Notes: generated by a model not told the origin, from the sequence alone. DNA of 47,649 nucleotides from Alkalihalobacterium chitinilyticum (GCF_029028005.1 NZ_JAOTPO010000027.1:1-47649); one strand, 5' to 3'. Shown: positions 34,365-42,850, counted from the stretch's first letter. Translations and numbers: made by a program.

Positions 34365-34513
34365 CTCCAGAGTTCTTCAATCCGTACGATTGTTTTTGTA
34401 TTCATCTTAATTTCCACTCTAGATTGCACCCAGCCATGTTGTTCAGTTCCATAAATTAAGATATCGTAAGTAGTGTATCTTTAACGAACAAACCTGAAAG
34501 GGGAGGGATCTGT

Positions 34514-34681
34514 ATGAGATGCGGTGCAAAATGTTTTCTTGTTGAGATCGAGCTGAAGGGAGAAACACAAATAAAGTCAGTCATGGCGAGAACCCCGGTG
34601 GACGCAAGAAAAACCATTCGAGGTGAATACGGAAAAGAGGCTGTGATCATATCGGTGATCGAAGAGAAAAAGAAGGACTGA
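34514..34681 (+). CDS. Small basic protein (55 aa)
   Basis: ATG 34514 follows GGGGAGGG. The protein starts MRCGAKCFLVEIELKGE and continues with RTPVDARKTIRGEYGKEA. It is soluble, basic, with a beta-alpha-beta pattern and two N-terminal Cys. It resembles small Bacillus proteins of unknown role. It lies just to the right of the left repeat array. The interval 34365-34513 has nothing else. Confidence 0.7.
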   Translation: MRCGAKCFLVEIELKGETQIKSVMARTPVDARKTIRGEYGKEAVIISVIEEKKKD

Positions 34682-34947
34682 CTTAAAAATTCTGTTGTAA
34701 CGCTTTAAATACAGACATGATCTGAACGTTGTAACGACCATAACAGGAAGGCAAAGTTCTCAAAAAAATCGCGTCTAGATTTTTATTTTATATAGCTAAA
34801 AATCATATTGGAACTTATAATTGATTATGATGAGAGTGTAGAGAGTTCTCACTATAACTAGATTGTAAAAAATTTATAATTATCATATAATAGTAGATAT
34901 TTGACTCAATAAAAAAGTATGCAGCATGAGAATGGTTTTGACGAGAC

Positions 34948-35004
34948 AGAAAAGGTGTGTGACTAGGTCGCACTTTGCTGGTGTGACAGCCTTACACCTT
35001 TTCT
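34948..35004 (+). promoter_or_regulatory. Structured mRNA leader of mqo
   Basis: AGAAAAGGTGT (34948-34958) pairs perfectly with ACACCTTTTCT (34994-35004), and inside it GTCGCAC can pair with GTGTGAC. The hairpin ends 9 bases before the ribosome site AGGGGAAAAGG and has no T run, so it looks like a 5' untranslated structure rather than a terminator. The rest of 34682-34947 is A/T-rich with no ORF. Confidence 0.55.
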
Positions 35005-35033
35005 ACAAATTCTAGGGGAAAAGGTTGGTAAAA

Positions 35034-36539
35034 ATGACGACAAATGGGGAAATCAAAACAGACGTTATTTTAATTGGCGCCGGTATTATGAGTGCGACTT
35101 TAGGTACACTTTTAAAAGAGTTGGTACCGGAATGGGAAATTACAGTTTTAGAGAAATTAGAAAAAGCTGGAGAGGAAAGCTCAAACGAATGGAATAACGC
35201 AGGTACGGGACATGCGGCACTGTGCGAGCTGAATTATACAGCTGAAAAGCCGGATGGAACTGTAGATATTAGTAAAGCGATTAATATCAACGAACAGTTT
35301 CAAGTATCAATGCAATTTTGGTCTTATCTTGTAAAAAATAAATTGATTACTAATCCAGAGGACTTTATTATGGGGTTGCCACATATGAGTATGGTCCAAG
35401 GAGAAGATAATGTAAAATTTTTAAAGAATCGTTTTCAAGCGCTTTCAAAAAATCCTTTATTTGATGGTATGGAATTTTCCGAAGATCCAAAAAAACTTAT
35501 GGAATGGATTCCGTTGATTATGCAAGGTCGTACATCGAATGAGCCTATTGCTGCAACTAAAATTGACTCGGGAACGGATGTTAATTTCGGTGCGTTAACA
35601 CGCATGTTAATTAATCACTTAGAAAGTAAAAATGTGAATATCAACTACAAGCACACGGTTGAGGATATTAAACGTAATAGCGAAGGTTTATGGGAAGTAA
35701 AAGTACATGACCATAGTGTCGGTGAAATTTACCGCTACACTTCAAAATTCGTCTTTATTGGCGGAGGCGGAGGAAGCCTTCATTTACTGCAAAAATCGGG
35801 TATACCAGAAGGAAGAAATATTGGTGGTTTCCCGGTAAGTGGAATTTTTATGGCATGTAAAAATCCGGATGTTATTGAGCAGCATCATGCAAAAGTATAC
35901 GGTAAAGCGAAAGTAGGAGCTCCACCAATGTCTGTACCGCATTTGGATACAAGATATATTGATAATAAAAAAGCGTTACTTTTCGGGCCGTTTGCTGGTT
36001 TTTCACCAAAGTTCTTAAAGACAGGTTCAATGTTCGATTTAGTAACGTCGGTAAAACCGAATAATGTCTTAACAATGTTAGCGGCAGGCGCAAAGGAAAT
36101 GTCATTGACAAAGTATTTAATTCAGCAAGTGATGCTGTCAAAAGAACAACGTATGGAAGAGTTACGTGAATTTATCCCGAACGCAAAGAGTGAGGATTGG
36201 GAATTAGTCGTAGCAGGGCAACGTGTTCAGGTCATTAAAGATACGGAAGCAGGCGGAATGGGTACGCTTCAATTTGGAACAGAAGTTATTACAGCTTCGG
36301 ATGGATCGATTGCTGCATTACTAGGAGCTTCACCAGGTGCGTCGACTGCTGTACACGTAATGCTTGAAGTTATGCAAAAATGCTTCCCAGAGCAAATCAA
36401 CGAGTGGGAGCCGAAAATCAAAGAGATGATCCCTTCTTATGGCGTCTCTCTAATGAATAATCCAAAGTTACTAAAAGAAATCCATAAATCAACGGCGGAA
36501 ATTCTGGGTTTAGCCGAAAAAGAGCTAATCTTAAATTAA
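35034..36539 (+). CDS. mqo: Malate:quinone oxidoreductase
   Basis: The protein is 501 aa, the normal length. The FAD-binding dinucleotide fold opens with [20 protein letters not shown], followed by ERxE-like [23 protein letters not shown]. Other family blocks are [46 protein letters not shown] and [15 protein letters not shown]. The enzyme oxidises malate to oxaloacetate at the inner membrane face and passes electrons to the quinone pool, in place of or beside malate dehydrogenase. ATG 35034 is preferred over TTG 35025. It is monocistronic with a structured leader and a strong terminator. Confidence 0.96.
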   Translation: MTTNGEIKTDVILIGAGIMSATLGTLLKELVPEWEITVLEKLEKAGEESSNEWNNAGTGHAALCELNYTAEKPDGTVDISKAININEQFQVSMQFWSYLVKNKLITNPEDFIMGLPHMSMVQGEDNVKFLKNRFQALSKNPLFDGMEFSEDPKKLMEWIPLIMQGRTSNEPIAATKIDSGTDVNFGALTRMLINHLESKNVNINYKHTVEDIKRNSEGLWEVKVHDHSVGEIYRYTSKFVFIGGGGGSLHLLQKSGIPEGRNIGGFPVSGIFMACKNPDVIEQHHAKVYGKAKVGAPPMSVPHLDTRYIDNKKALLFGPFAGFSPKFLKTGSMFDLVTSVKPNNVLTMLAAGAKEMSLTKYLIQQVMLSKEQRMEELREFIPNAKSEDWELVVAGQRVQVIKDTEAGGMGTLQFGTEVITASDGSIAALLGASPGASTAVHVMLEVMQKCFPEQINEWEPKIKEMIPSYGVSLMNNPKLLKEIHKSTAEILGLAEKELILN

Positions 36540-36616
36540 GATTACGCTCAAGGGATAAAATTAATGTACTCATAGATTGAGAGTACATCTTAAAGACCAG
36601 ATTTCAAATTAGAAAC

Positions 36617-36656
36617 TGAACCTTTGATCTTCTTTAGATCGAAGGTTCTTTTTTAT
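36617..36656 (+). terminator. Terminator of mqo
   Basis: GAACCTTTGATC pairs with GATCGAAGGTTC (one mismatch) around TTCTTTA, followed by six Ts. Confidence 0.92.
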
Positions 36657-36684
36657 CGTGCTTGAAGTCTGCTAGTGTTTAAGC

Positions 36685-37173
36685 TTAATTTTTTACTTTT
36701 ATCGATCCAAGTCGTTTACGAGCAGAATTTTGTTCAGAAGTAATGGGAATATGGGTTAACGCTTTTCCTAGACCGTATTGCGGCATGTTTCCATAAATCG
36801 ACTCGTATTTTCCGCTTTTTAGCTGATACGTTTCATGATATATACCAACGGCCTCATTGTTACCAACCTTTTTATTGAAAGTCTCCCAAGCTTTCATATG
36901 CTTGTCACTTCTAGCATAGGCAAGCAAGTCTTCCACGGATCGCCAATATTGAATCATCGCAGTCGTCCTTAATCCGAAATAACTTTCCATTGATAAAAAA
37001 CCTAAAGTATCCTTATTGCTGTAGAGCTCCTTAATCATTCCTGGCATCGCGCTAAAGACGGGCACCCACTTATGCAAAGCTAATGGTTTATTAATTCTCA
37101 TTCCAATAATAAAAACGACAATATCTTCTGTGTTTTCAGTCGTATAACGACCAGTAAAAATAGGATTAGCCAC
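36685..37173 (-). CDS. DUF4188-family protein
   Basis: The protein is 162 aa with a GTG start that overlaps the PadR stop by one base (TAGTG) behind AAGGAGGG. Family blocks are FTGRYTTENTEDIVVFIIGM, KWVPVFSAMPGMIKELY, and TTAMIQYWRSVEDLLAYAR, followed by HMKAWETFNKKVG. The fold is a dimeric alpha/beta barrel like antibiotic monooxygenases. In PadR-linked copies it is usually a target of the regulator. Its substrate is unknown. Confidence 0.85.
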   Translation of the reverse strand: MANPIFTGRYTTENTEDIVVFIIGMRINKPLALHKWVPVFSAMPGMIKELYSNKDTLGFLSMESYFGLRTTAMIQYWRSVEDLLAYARSDKHMKAWETFNKKVGNNEAVGIYHETYQLKSGKYESIYGNMPQYGLGKALTHIPITSEQNSARKRLGSIKVKN

Positions 37174-37736
37174 TACAGTCCCTCCTTAGATACAAGTTTA
37201 TCAAGCGTCGAATTACACCACTCTAATGCAGCCGCAGTCACTCGTTTCCCATAATCTAACGTGATCAACCAATACTTTGCATCTTCTTCGTTATCATGGT
37301 GGTTCATAATCGAATATTCGATTGTTACATATGTCTCGTAACGTTCTTCTAATTTTTGTTTGTAATTTTCGATCAACATTCGCGATTGTTCTTCCGTTTG
37401 ATACTGACCAAAAAACAACTTTAACAATATTTCATTTCGTTCCATAGGAAGTTGTTCGATCGGTTGCTCTAACCAGTCTTTTAACGTCTCCATTCCTTTT
37501 GACGTGAGGTAATATTCTTGTCGATCTGGCTTTCCTTGATTAGAAACCGTTTGAACTTCAGCTAATCCTTCTTGAACAATGAGTTTCAAAGTTGGATAGA
37601 TTTGTCCATAACTGATCTTCCAGAAATGATTTAAGCTATTATCCATTAATTGTTTAATCGCGTAACCCGTATTACAGCCGGTAGTTAAGATACCTAAGAT
37701 TGAATATGTTGTATGATTATAATTTTTCACTGTCAT
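37173..37736 (-). CDS. PadR-family transcriptional regulator
   Basis: The protein is 187 aa. The winged helix is in the first 85 residues: YSILGILTTGCNTGYAIKQLM, ISYGQIYPTLKLIVQEGL, and wing KPDRQEYYLTSKGMETLKDW. The C-terminal half is a helical VirR-type dimer domain. A GTG at 37730 lies at better spacing from AGGTG, so the first three codons are uncertain. It is translationally coupled to the DUF4188 gene. A TATCTAAA/TTTAGATA inverted repeat at 37741-37768 is a likely self-operator. Confidence 0.9.
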   Translation of the reverse strand: MTVKNYNHTTYSILGILTTGCNTGYAIKQLMDNSLNHFWKISYGQIYPTLKLIVQEGLAEVQTVSNQGKPDRQEYYLTSKGMETLKDWLEQPIEQLPMERNEILLKLFFGQYQTEEQSRMLIENYKQKLEERYETYVTIEYSIMNHHDNEEDAKYWLITLDYGKRVTAAALEWCNSTLDKLVSKEGL

Positions 37737-37740
37737 CACC

Positions 37741-37768
37741 TATCTAAAAGATATATATCATTTAGATA
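37741..37768. promoter_or_regulatory. PadR operator candidate
   Basis: TATCTAAA (37741-37748) and TTTAGATA (37761-37768) are perfect inverted arms around a 12-bp A/T-rich centre, right in front of the padR start. Known PadR boxes are ATGT/ACAT-like A/T palindromes, so the size and place fit. The remaining 37769-37997 contains no ORF. Confidence 0.6.
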
Positions 37769-37997
37769 TATAATAACGGGTGTTGGAAATAATTACAAGG
37801 TAAATTTTCTAAAAAAAGGAATTTGAGAATGAAGAGATAGAGTACGATTATTTGGAAAAAATAGTCCAAACATTGGCAAGTGATGTTAAGATAAAGAAGA
37901 GTTTACTTCAAACATAGTTTGCTCGATAAAAAATAAAAAGTGTTACTAAAGTAAGATTCATAGTGATGTATTTAATACTGGGTCAGGAGTGTTTCAT

Positions 37998-38420
37998 TTG
38001 AAAAATTTTATAGTATTGTTAGTTTGTTTTTCTTTGCTTGCAGGCTGTTCCAATTTGGAGAAAGCCAAGGAAATCAGGGTTCTTGGTCAAATGAAGCCTG
38101 ATCAAGAAGGTCACTATCATTTTTATTCGTTTTGGAGTGCTGTTCCTGATGAAAATTGGGAAGAGACAGAAACCGACGAAGAGCTTAGAAGACAGTTTGA
38201 ACTCTATTTTTCCTTTGATGTTCCAGTAGGAAAACTCAGTGTAATTTCATATCAGTTTGCTGATTCTGGTCACTTTAAAGATTATGTTGAAGTATTAGAT
38301 GTAGAGGAATTCCCAACTTTTATTATATTGGATCATGAAGGAATAGTATTAAGGACCACTGATGTAAATGAACTTTTAGATTTTATTCATGCTTTACCAG
38401 ATATGGAGTACGAGGAGTAA
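37998..38420 (+). CDS. Lipoprotein with a thioredoxin-like tail
   Basis: The protein is 140 aa from TTG 37998 (CAGGAG upstream; GTG 37989 overlaps it). The lipobox is LLAGC with Cys17. The C-terminal part VEEFPTFIILDHEGIVLRTT, NELLDFI looks like the last strands and helix of a thioredoxin-like fold, with the cis-Pro, but there is no CxxC, so it is probably not a redox enzyme. The function is unknown. Confidence 0.7.
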   Translation: MKNFIVLLVCFSLLAGCSNLEKAKEIRVLGQMKPDQEGHYHFYSFWSAVPDENWEETETDEELRRQFELYFSFDVPVGKLSVISYQFADSGHFKDYVEVLDVEEFPTFIILDHEGIVLRTTDVNELLDFIHALPDMEYEE

Positions 38421-38463
38421 TTGAGTATTTAGCTTGCGATAGTGTGAGGAGAGGAGACTTGTG

Positions 38464-38874
38464 ATGTTGGAAATGAAAATTCAACCGTATACAATGGTTT
38501 TTGGCTGGGAAAATGACAACGGAATTGGCGAGACATTAATCCAACAAATCTTAAAAGGGGAAAAAACAGCTACTTGTGCTCCAAAAGAAGAATATTCTCA
38601 AAAAGAATTAGACGAAACGTACGAGCCAGTTGGAAAGTTGGTCACTGTGTGTGATAAAGACGGACACGCTAGATGTAATGTTAGATTAAGAGAGGTATTT
38701 GAAACGACGTTTGGTGATCCGGATTTAAGACTTATACAAGGAGAAGGGTACGGCGAAAATGTTGAAACGTTTCAAGAGACACATAAAGCAGCTTGGCAAA
38801 ATATTGGAATTGAATTAAAAGAGGAGACCGTATTAGTTGTGGAGTTGTTTGAGTTGGTAGACGGGGTATTATAA
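38464..38874 (+). CDS. ASCH-domain protein
   Basis: The protein is 136 aa from ATG 38464 (GAGGAGA upstream). Family blocks are the N-terminal FGWENDNGIGETLIQQILKG, EKTATCAPKEEY, GKLVTVCDKDGHARCNVRLR and EGYGENVETFQETHKAAW. ASCH proteins are PUA-like RNA- or nucleotide-binding proteins; some hydrolyse N4-acetylcytidine. The protein is close to the YqfB-like branch in size but longer. The function here is not assigned. Confidence 0.85.
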   Translation: MLEMKIQPYTMVFGWENDNGIGETLIQQILKGEKTATCAPKEEYSQKELDETYEPVGKLVTVCDKDGHARCNVRLREVFETTFGDPDLRLIQGEGYGENVETFQETHKAAWQNIGIELKEETVLVVELFELVDGVL

Positions 38875-39057
38875 CGTAAAAGACAGGGCAGTTCTTCAAT
38901 ATTGAGGGGGTGCTCTTTTACTTATCAGAACGGATATAAATAGCTCAAAATAAACCAGAAAAGGGAATTTTTACACAACACATAATTACATATGTTACGA
39001 TTGCAAGAAGGAAGAAGGATTAAAAATTTCATCCAGACAGGTTTCAGGGGGAGAGAA

Positions 39058-39294
39058 ATGCTAAAAGTATTAAGAATAATTTTGTCTATCATAGTGGTCG
39101 TACTAGCAGGTTTTATGCTGTTGACTCAAAACTTTGCGTTTATGTCTTATCTAATGCTGCTACTAGGTGTTTCTGTATTACTGACGGGAGCCCTAGAATT
39201 AAAAAAAGATAAATATTCGTTTATGGGTTATTTGAATATTTTTGCTGCATTGTTTGCTTTTTATGTTTCAATTCAAGGATTTTTATTAGGGTAA
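39058..39294 (+). CDS. DUF3953/YczI-like membrane protein (78 aa)
   Basis: ATG 39058 follows CAGGGGGAG; the longer frame from 38992 lacks a site. Helices lie at about 3-20, 27-43 and 58-75. MLKVLRIILSIIVVVLAG, LLLGVSVLLTGALELKKDK and FYVSIQGFLLG are the landmarks of YczI/DUF3953 proteins. The function is unknown. Confidence 0.82.
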   Translation: MLKVLRIILSIIVVVLAGFMLLTQNFAFMSYLMLLLGVSVLLTGALELKKDKYSFMGYLNIFAALFAFYVSIQGFLLG

Positions 39295-39367
39295 AAGGTT
39301 GTTCAATTTATGAAGAGCTGTTAAAAGAGTAATTAGTAAAATGATAACTTTATTGAGAGAGGGATCT

Positions 39368-39529
39368 ATGATGGGGATGCTAAAGTTCTTTATAGGGTTA
39401 GTGTTGTTTATGACGGGTGTCTACCTGTCGATACACTGGATTTTAATCGGTAGTATTCTTGCCGTCCTTGGAGGAGCAATATTAGGAAATAGCACATATT
39501 CCTTGGCAAAGAAAAAAAGAAGTTCCTAA
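39368..39529 (+). CDS. Small two-helix membrane protein (53 aa)
   Basis: ATG ATG at 39368 after GAGAGGGA. Helices lie at about 5-20 and 23-40 (IGLVLFMTGVYLSIHWILIG, LAVLGGAILG), with a basic tail KKKRSS. An inactivated relative lies at 19930-20073. The stretch 39530-39680 after it holds no other gene. Confidence 0.65.
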   Translation: MMGMLKFFIGLVLFMTGVYLSIHWILIGSILAVLGGAILGNSTYSLAKKKRSS

Positions 39530-39680
39530 CTGCTCAGTATCTGGGAAGACAAACACCAATACCATCACAAATGATATAGTTACGAGTATCAAATTATTAA
39601 ATTGGCAGTATATCTCGGATAAAAAAACGCAGATCATAATAACGGGTTCCGTTACCTGTCGCAAACATGAAAATGCAACT

Positions 39681-39724
39681 AAACTGACTATTAAATTGTC
39701 CATCAATTTGTAGTCAGTTTTTTA
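39681..39724 (+). terminator. Two-part terminator hairpin
   Basis: AAACTGACTA pairs with TAGTCAGTTT, and inside it AAATTG pairs with CAATTT; the T run follows. It precedes the lipoprotein at 39835 and may end the row of small membrane genes. Confidence 0.88.
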
Positions 39725-39834
39725 TTGATATATCGGTATTTGTACCTGTTATTTCTTGAATTGCATGATAATCTGTTATCAAAATACTTGAAATATTGAA
39801 GAAAAGTAGTCTGGAAAAGAAAGGAGGGGTTGAT

Positions 39835-40206
39835 TTGAGGAAAATTCTATCTTTCTTGTTATTAGTTACTTTGTTAATGATGGGATGTAGTGACGGTACA
39901 GATATTGAAAGTACTAATAATAATGAATATAAAGAAGAAATTTCAAATACAAATAATTCCTTACTCGGTATTTCCGATGATAAAGTCCTCAGTGGAGAGG
40001 TTATCCAAAAAAGAAGGAAAGAAATTACTCTAAAAGTAACCAGCGATTCCGTTATTTCTGATGGTACAATCAGGGTTATCGTCGAAGATAAAAGTATGTT
40101 GGCTGACATAACAAAAGGACAGAAAGTGAACGTATGGTATGACTACATTAGAGAGTCCAACCCTCCACAAACTAGAGGATTAAAAATTGAACGTGAAAGC
40201 AAGTAG
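39835..40206 (+). CDS. DUF3221-like lipoprotein
   Basis: The protein is 123 aa from TTG 39835 (AAAGGAGGGG upstream). The lipobox is LMMGC with Cys18. After an Asn-rich linker, the domain has SGEVIQKRRKEITLKV, RVIVEDKSMLADITKGQKVN and WYDYIRESNPPQTRGLKIE, an OB-like sheet typical of DUF3221 (YobA-like) lipoproteins. The function is unknown. Confidence 0.8.
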   Translation: MRKILSFLLLVTLLMMGCSDGTDIESTNNNEYKEEISNTNNSLLGISDDKVLSGEVIQKRRKEITLKVTSDSVISDGTIRVIVEDKSMLADITKGQKVNVWYDYIRESNPPQTRGLKIERESK

Positions 40207-40229
40207 TGGTTTGTTGTTGAAATAAACCA

Positions 40230-40440
40230 GATAATCAAACGCGCCCTATATTCTAATAAAGTTAACAAAGAAACCACCGAATACCAGTCACCATAAACAC
40301 CTTGTTATACGAGATCTTGGTCCCAACCAGCCCTCAATCATATCTTTACAAGTAGGGGGCGAACTGTTTACTTGACGGGGTCTATGCCCCACGAGCAGAG
40401 ACGTACTACCCTGACTACTGTTATAATAAGACCATATAAG
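40230..40440. other. Structured non-coding block, possible IS remnant
   Basis: This segment has no ORF and differs in composition from its A/T-rich neighbours. It contains a perfect GGGG-TCTATG-CCCC hairpin (40377-40390). Read on the minus strand it looks like the non-coding leader of an IS110-type element by memory (phrases such as CTCGTATAACAAGG and GTGGTTTCTTTG), but no transposase is present. The identity needs a search. Confidence 0.35.
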
Positions 40441-40546
40441 ATAAGGTCAACCAGAAATATATAAAGCCCTTTCATGTGTTTATATATAATTTTCACTAAC
40501 GGATAGCTTTAGTCGATATAAGAAAAATGAAGAAACGTAATAATAA

Positions 40547-40582
40547 TGGCTCGGTTCACAGATGTGTAAACCGGGCTTTTTA
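40547..40582 (+). terminator. Terminator-like hairpin
   Basis: GGCTCGGTTCACA pairs with TGTAAACCGGGCT (one bulge, G-T pair) and is followed by TTTTTAAT. It has no obvious gene in front of it apart from the block at 40230-40440. Confidence 0.65.
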
Positions 40583-40856
40583 ATATTTAATTGCCACAAA
40601 TTCAGCTGCAAATACAAGTACAAATTAGCCTTATGATGGTAATTATCTTTGCCAAACCAATTAATTTCTTACAAAAAGGAAATAATAGATGAAGTATGTG
40701 AACACAGAACAACGGCGGGCCCAATACAGCGAGGATGTACGAAATGGAAACGCATATAGAATTTCTCCGTCAGTGGCTGCCATAATAACGATCGAAAATG
40801 AACACGATTTACAAGAAATGTTTTTCACACTTATAACCTTCAAAAGAGGTGTTAAC

Positions 40857-41312
40857 ATGAAGAAGCCAAAAACCGATAAGCTTTTAAAAGGATTGCTTAG
40901 TTCCAGTGTGGCGTTTGTAGGATTAACGGCTTGTTCGCCTGGACTGCCGGATGAATTGTTTTCCACACCAGCTGAGCCTGATCCTAGTGCTCAACCGGAT
41001 CCTAACCTCTTGCCATCGCCCGAGGAGGCGGATTGTGATACGTGGACGTGGGACGAAGAAGCTGAAGGCTACCAATGTGTGGAAGAGGGCAATGTGCGCT
41101 ATGGCCATTATTACTATGGAGGGATGTGGTTCCCGACTATGGCAGCCTTCTTAGCTGGTAGAGCATCGGCTGGAGGGGGCACACGGACAAGACAGCCCGC
41201 CGTAACCCCACCGCGTACTGATGGAAATGTGAATCAACCGACTCAACCAAGAAACCCAGATGCGACAAATCCTCGTTCAGGTATGGGTGGAGGAGGTCGC
41301 TTCGGCGGCTGA
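40857..41312 (+). CDS. DUF1190 (YgiB/YjfM)-like lipoprotein
   Basis: The protein is 151 aa from ATG 40857 (AAAGAGGTG upstream); the longer open frame from 40689 is probably not translated. The lipobox is GLTAC with Cys26. Then come a Pro/Asp-rich linker, DCDTWTWDEEAEGYQCVEEG with two Cys, a YYYGGMWFPTMAAFLAGR segment, and a Gly/Arg/Pro-rich tail ending GMGGGGRFGG. The WFPTMAAFLAGR part and the glycine-rich end match the plan of E. coli YgiB/YjfM. A DUF350 gene (YjfL-like) follows, as in the enterobacterial yjf operon, which supports the call. Confidence 0.7.
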   Translation: MKKPKTDKLLKGLLSSSVAFVGLTACSPGLPDELFSTPAEPDPSAQPDPNLLPSPEEADCDTWTWDEEAEGYQCVEEGNVRYGHYYYGGMWFPTMAAFLAGRASAGGGTRTRQPAVTPPRTDGNVNQPTQPRNPDATNPRSGMGGGGRFGG

Positions 41313-41489
41313 GCGGGACACGTTTTACAACATCGTGTACGTTGAAACTACTTAAGTTCATATATGTAACAGAAACCTGAGTTTGAATTTGTACTATTGA
41401 AATAGCCAGTGTATTCGAAAACTGTTTCGGTCCACATATTTCGGAGAATCTATTCTATTTCTTACCTTACGGGGTGAAAGGAGAACGAC

Positions 41490-41906
41490 ATGGATTTCAG
41501 TTATTATCTTCAAACGTTGGATCACTTTCTGATTTATTTAGCCGTATCACTCGTGTTATTTATCATGGGAACGTATATTTTTAAATGGATCACACCCTAT
41601 TCCGAGCGTGATCAAATTCGAAGCGGGAACTCGGCAGTGGCTTTAAAGCTCTTGGGGAAAATGGCAGGGCTTGTCGTCGTGTTGCAATCTGCTGTTCTGC
41701 ACGCGATCAACTTAGTTGATTTAGTGATTTGGGCTTTTATTGCAATTATTGTTCAAATTGTTTTACATATCGTTATCGAATATGTGTTTACTCGAAATAC
41801 AAACTTGGCAAAAGAAGTGGAAAATGGCAATGTGGCTGTAGGTCTTTTTCTTGGCGGTGTATCGGTGTTAGTCGGACTAATTGTTGCTGCTAATATTAGC
41901 TTTTAA
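41490..41906 (+). CDS. DUF350 (YjfL-like) membrane protein
   Basis: The protein is 138 aa with ATG 41490 after GTGAAAGGAG. Four helices lie at about 12-32, 52-75, 78-100 and 115-136. Two half-repeats carry the DUF350 marks: SGNSAVALKLLGKMAG and VENGNVAVGLFLGGVSVLVG. It follows the DUF1190-like lipoprotein. The third usual partner, a glutathionylspermidine-synthase-like ATP-grasp protein, is absent; the right 53-bp repeat array begins about 50 bp after the stop instead. Confidence 0.88.
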   Translation: MDFSYYLQTLDHFLIYLAVSLVLFIMGTYIFKWITPYSERDQIRSGNSAVALKLLGKMAGLVVVLQSAVLHAINLVDLVIWAFIAIIVQIVLHIVIEYVFTRNTNLAKEVENGNVAVGLFLGGVSVLVGLIVAANISF

Positions 41907-41957
41907 GAAGGCGGGTCTAAATGTAGCTTACCGATCTTTTTCCGCCCGAAAAATTTG

Positions 41958-42850
41958 AGTTTTCGTGTGCGGTGGAGGAAGATATTAGGAGAAACCGTGA
42001 ACGAAACACTCGCTTTCGTGTGCGGTGGAGGAAGATATTAGGAGAAACCATCAACGAATCACTCGCTTTCGTGTGCGGTGGAGGAAGATATTAGGAGAAC
42101 ACGTTAATGAATCACTCGCTTTCGTGTGCAGTGGAGGAAGATATTAGGAGAAACTATCAACGAATCACTCGCTTTCGTGTGCGGTAGAGGAAGATATTAG
42201 GAGAAACCATCAACGAATCACTCGCTTTCGTGTGCGGTGGAGGAAGATATTAGGAGGAAGCGTCAATGAACCACTCGCTTTCGTATGCGGTGGAGGAAGA
42301 TATTAGGAGAACACGTCAACGAAACACTCGCTTTCGTGTGCGGTGGAGGAAGATATTAGGAGAAACCATCAACGACTCACTCGCTTTCGTATGCGGTGGA
42401 GGAAGATATTAGGAGAAACCATCAACGAGTCACTCGCTTTCGTGTGCGGTGGAGGAAGATATTAGGAGAAACCGTGAACGAAACACTCGCTTTCGTGTGC
42501 GGTGGAGGAAGATATTAGGAGAAACCATCAACGACTCACTCGCTTTCGTATGCGGTGGAGGAAGATACTAGGAGAACACGTCAACGAATTACTCGCTTTC
42601 GTGTGCGGTAGAGGAAGATATTAGGAGAACCCGTGAACGAAACACTCGCTTTCGTGTGCGGTAGAGGAAGATATTAGGAGAACTCGTCAATGAACCGCTC
42701 GCTTTCGTGTACAGTAGAGGAAAATATTAGGAGAACTTGTCAACGAACCGCTCTTTTTTGTGTGCGGTAGAGGAAAATATTAGGATAAACCGTCAATGAA
42801 CCGCTCGTTTTCGTGTGCTATAGAGGAAAAAACTAAGAGAACCCGCTAAT
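41958..42850 (-). repeat. 53-bp tandem array, 17 units (family D, right copy, inverted)
   Basis: TCGTGTG (or a one-base variant) occurs at 41963, 42016, 42069, 42122, 42175, 42228, 42281, 42334, 42387, 42440, 42493, 42546, 42599, 42652, 42705, 42758 and 42811, always exactly 53 bp apart. A plus-strand unit reads GGTGGAGGAAGATATTAGGA, GAAACCATCAACGAATCACT, CGCTTTCGTGTGC, which is the complement of the 33562-34364 unit. Most of the left and middle units are close to one another; the last three or four match the variants of the other array (AACCGCTCGTTTTCGTGTGC, AGAGGAAAATATTAGGA). Confidence 0.96.

Noticed and set aside
40689-40856. N-terminal extension of the DUF1190-like lipoprotein
   Set aside because: The frame is open, but it would bury the signal peptide; ATG 40857 has a good ribosome site and starts a proper lipoprotein.
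41958-42850. CRISPR array or coding repeats
   Set aside because: No spacers; the 53-bp period is not a multiple of three, so it cannot keep a reading frame.
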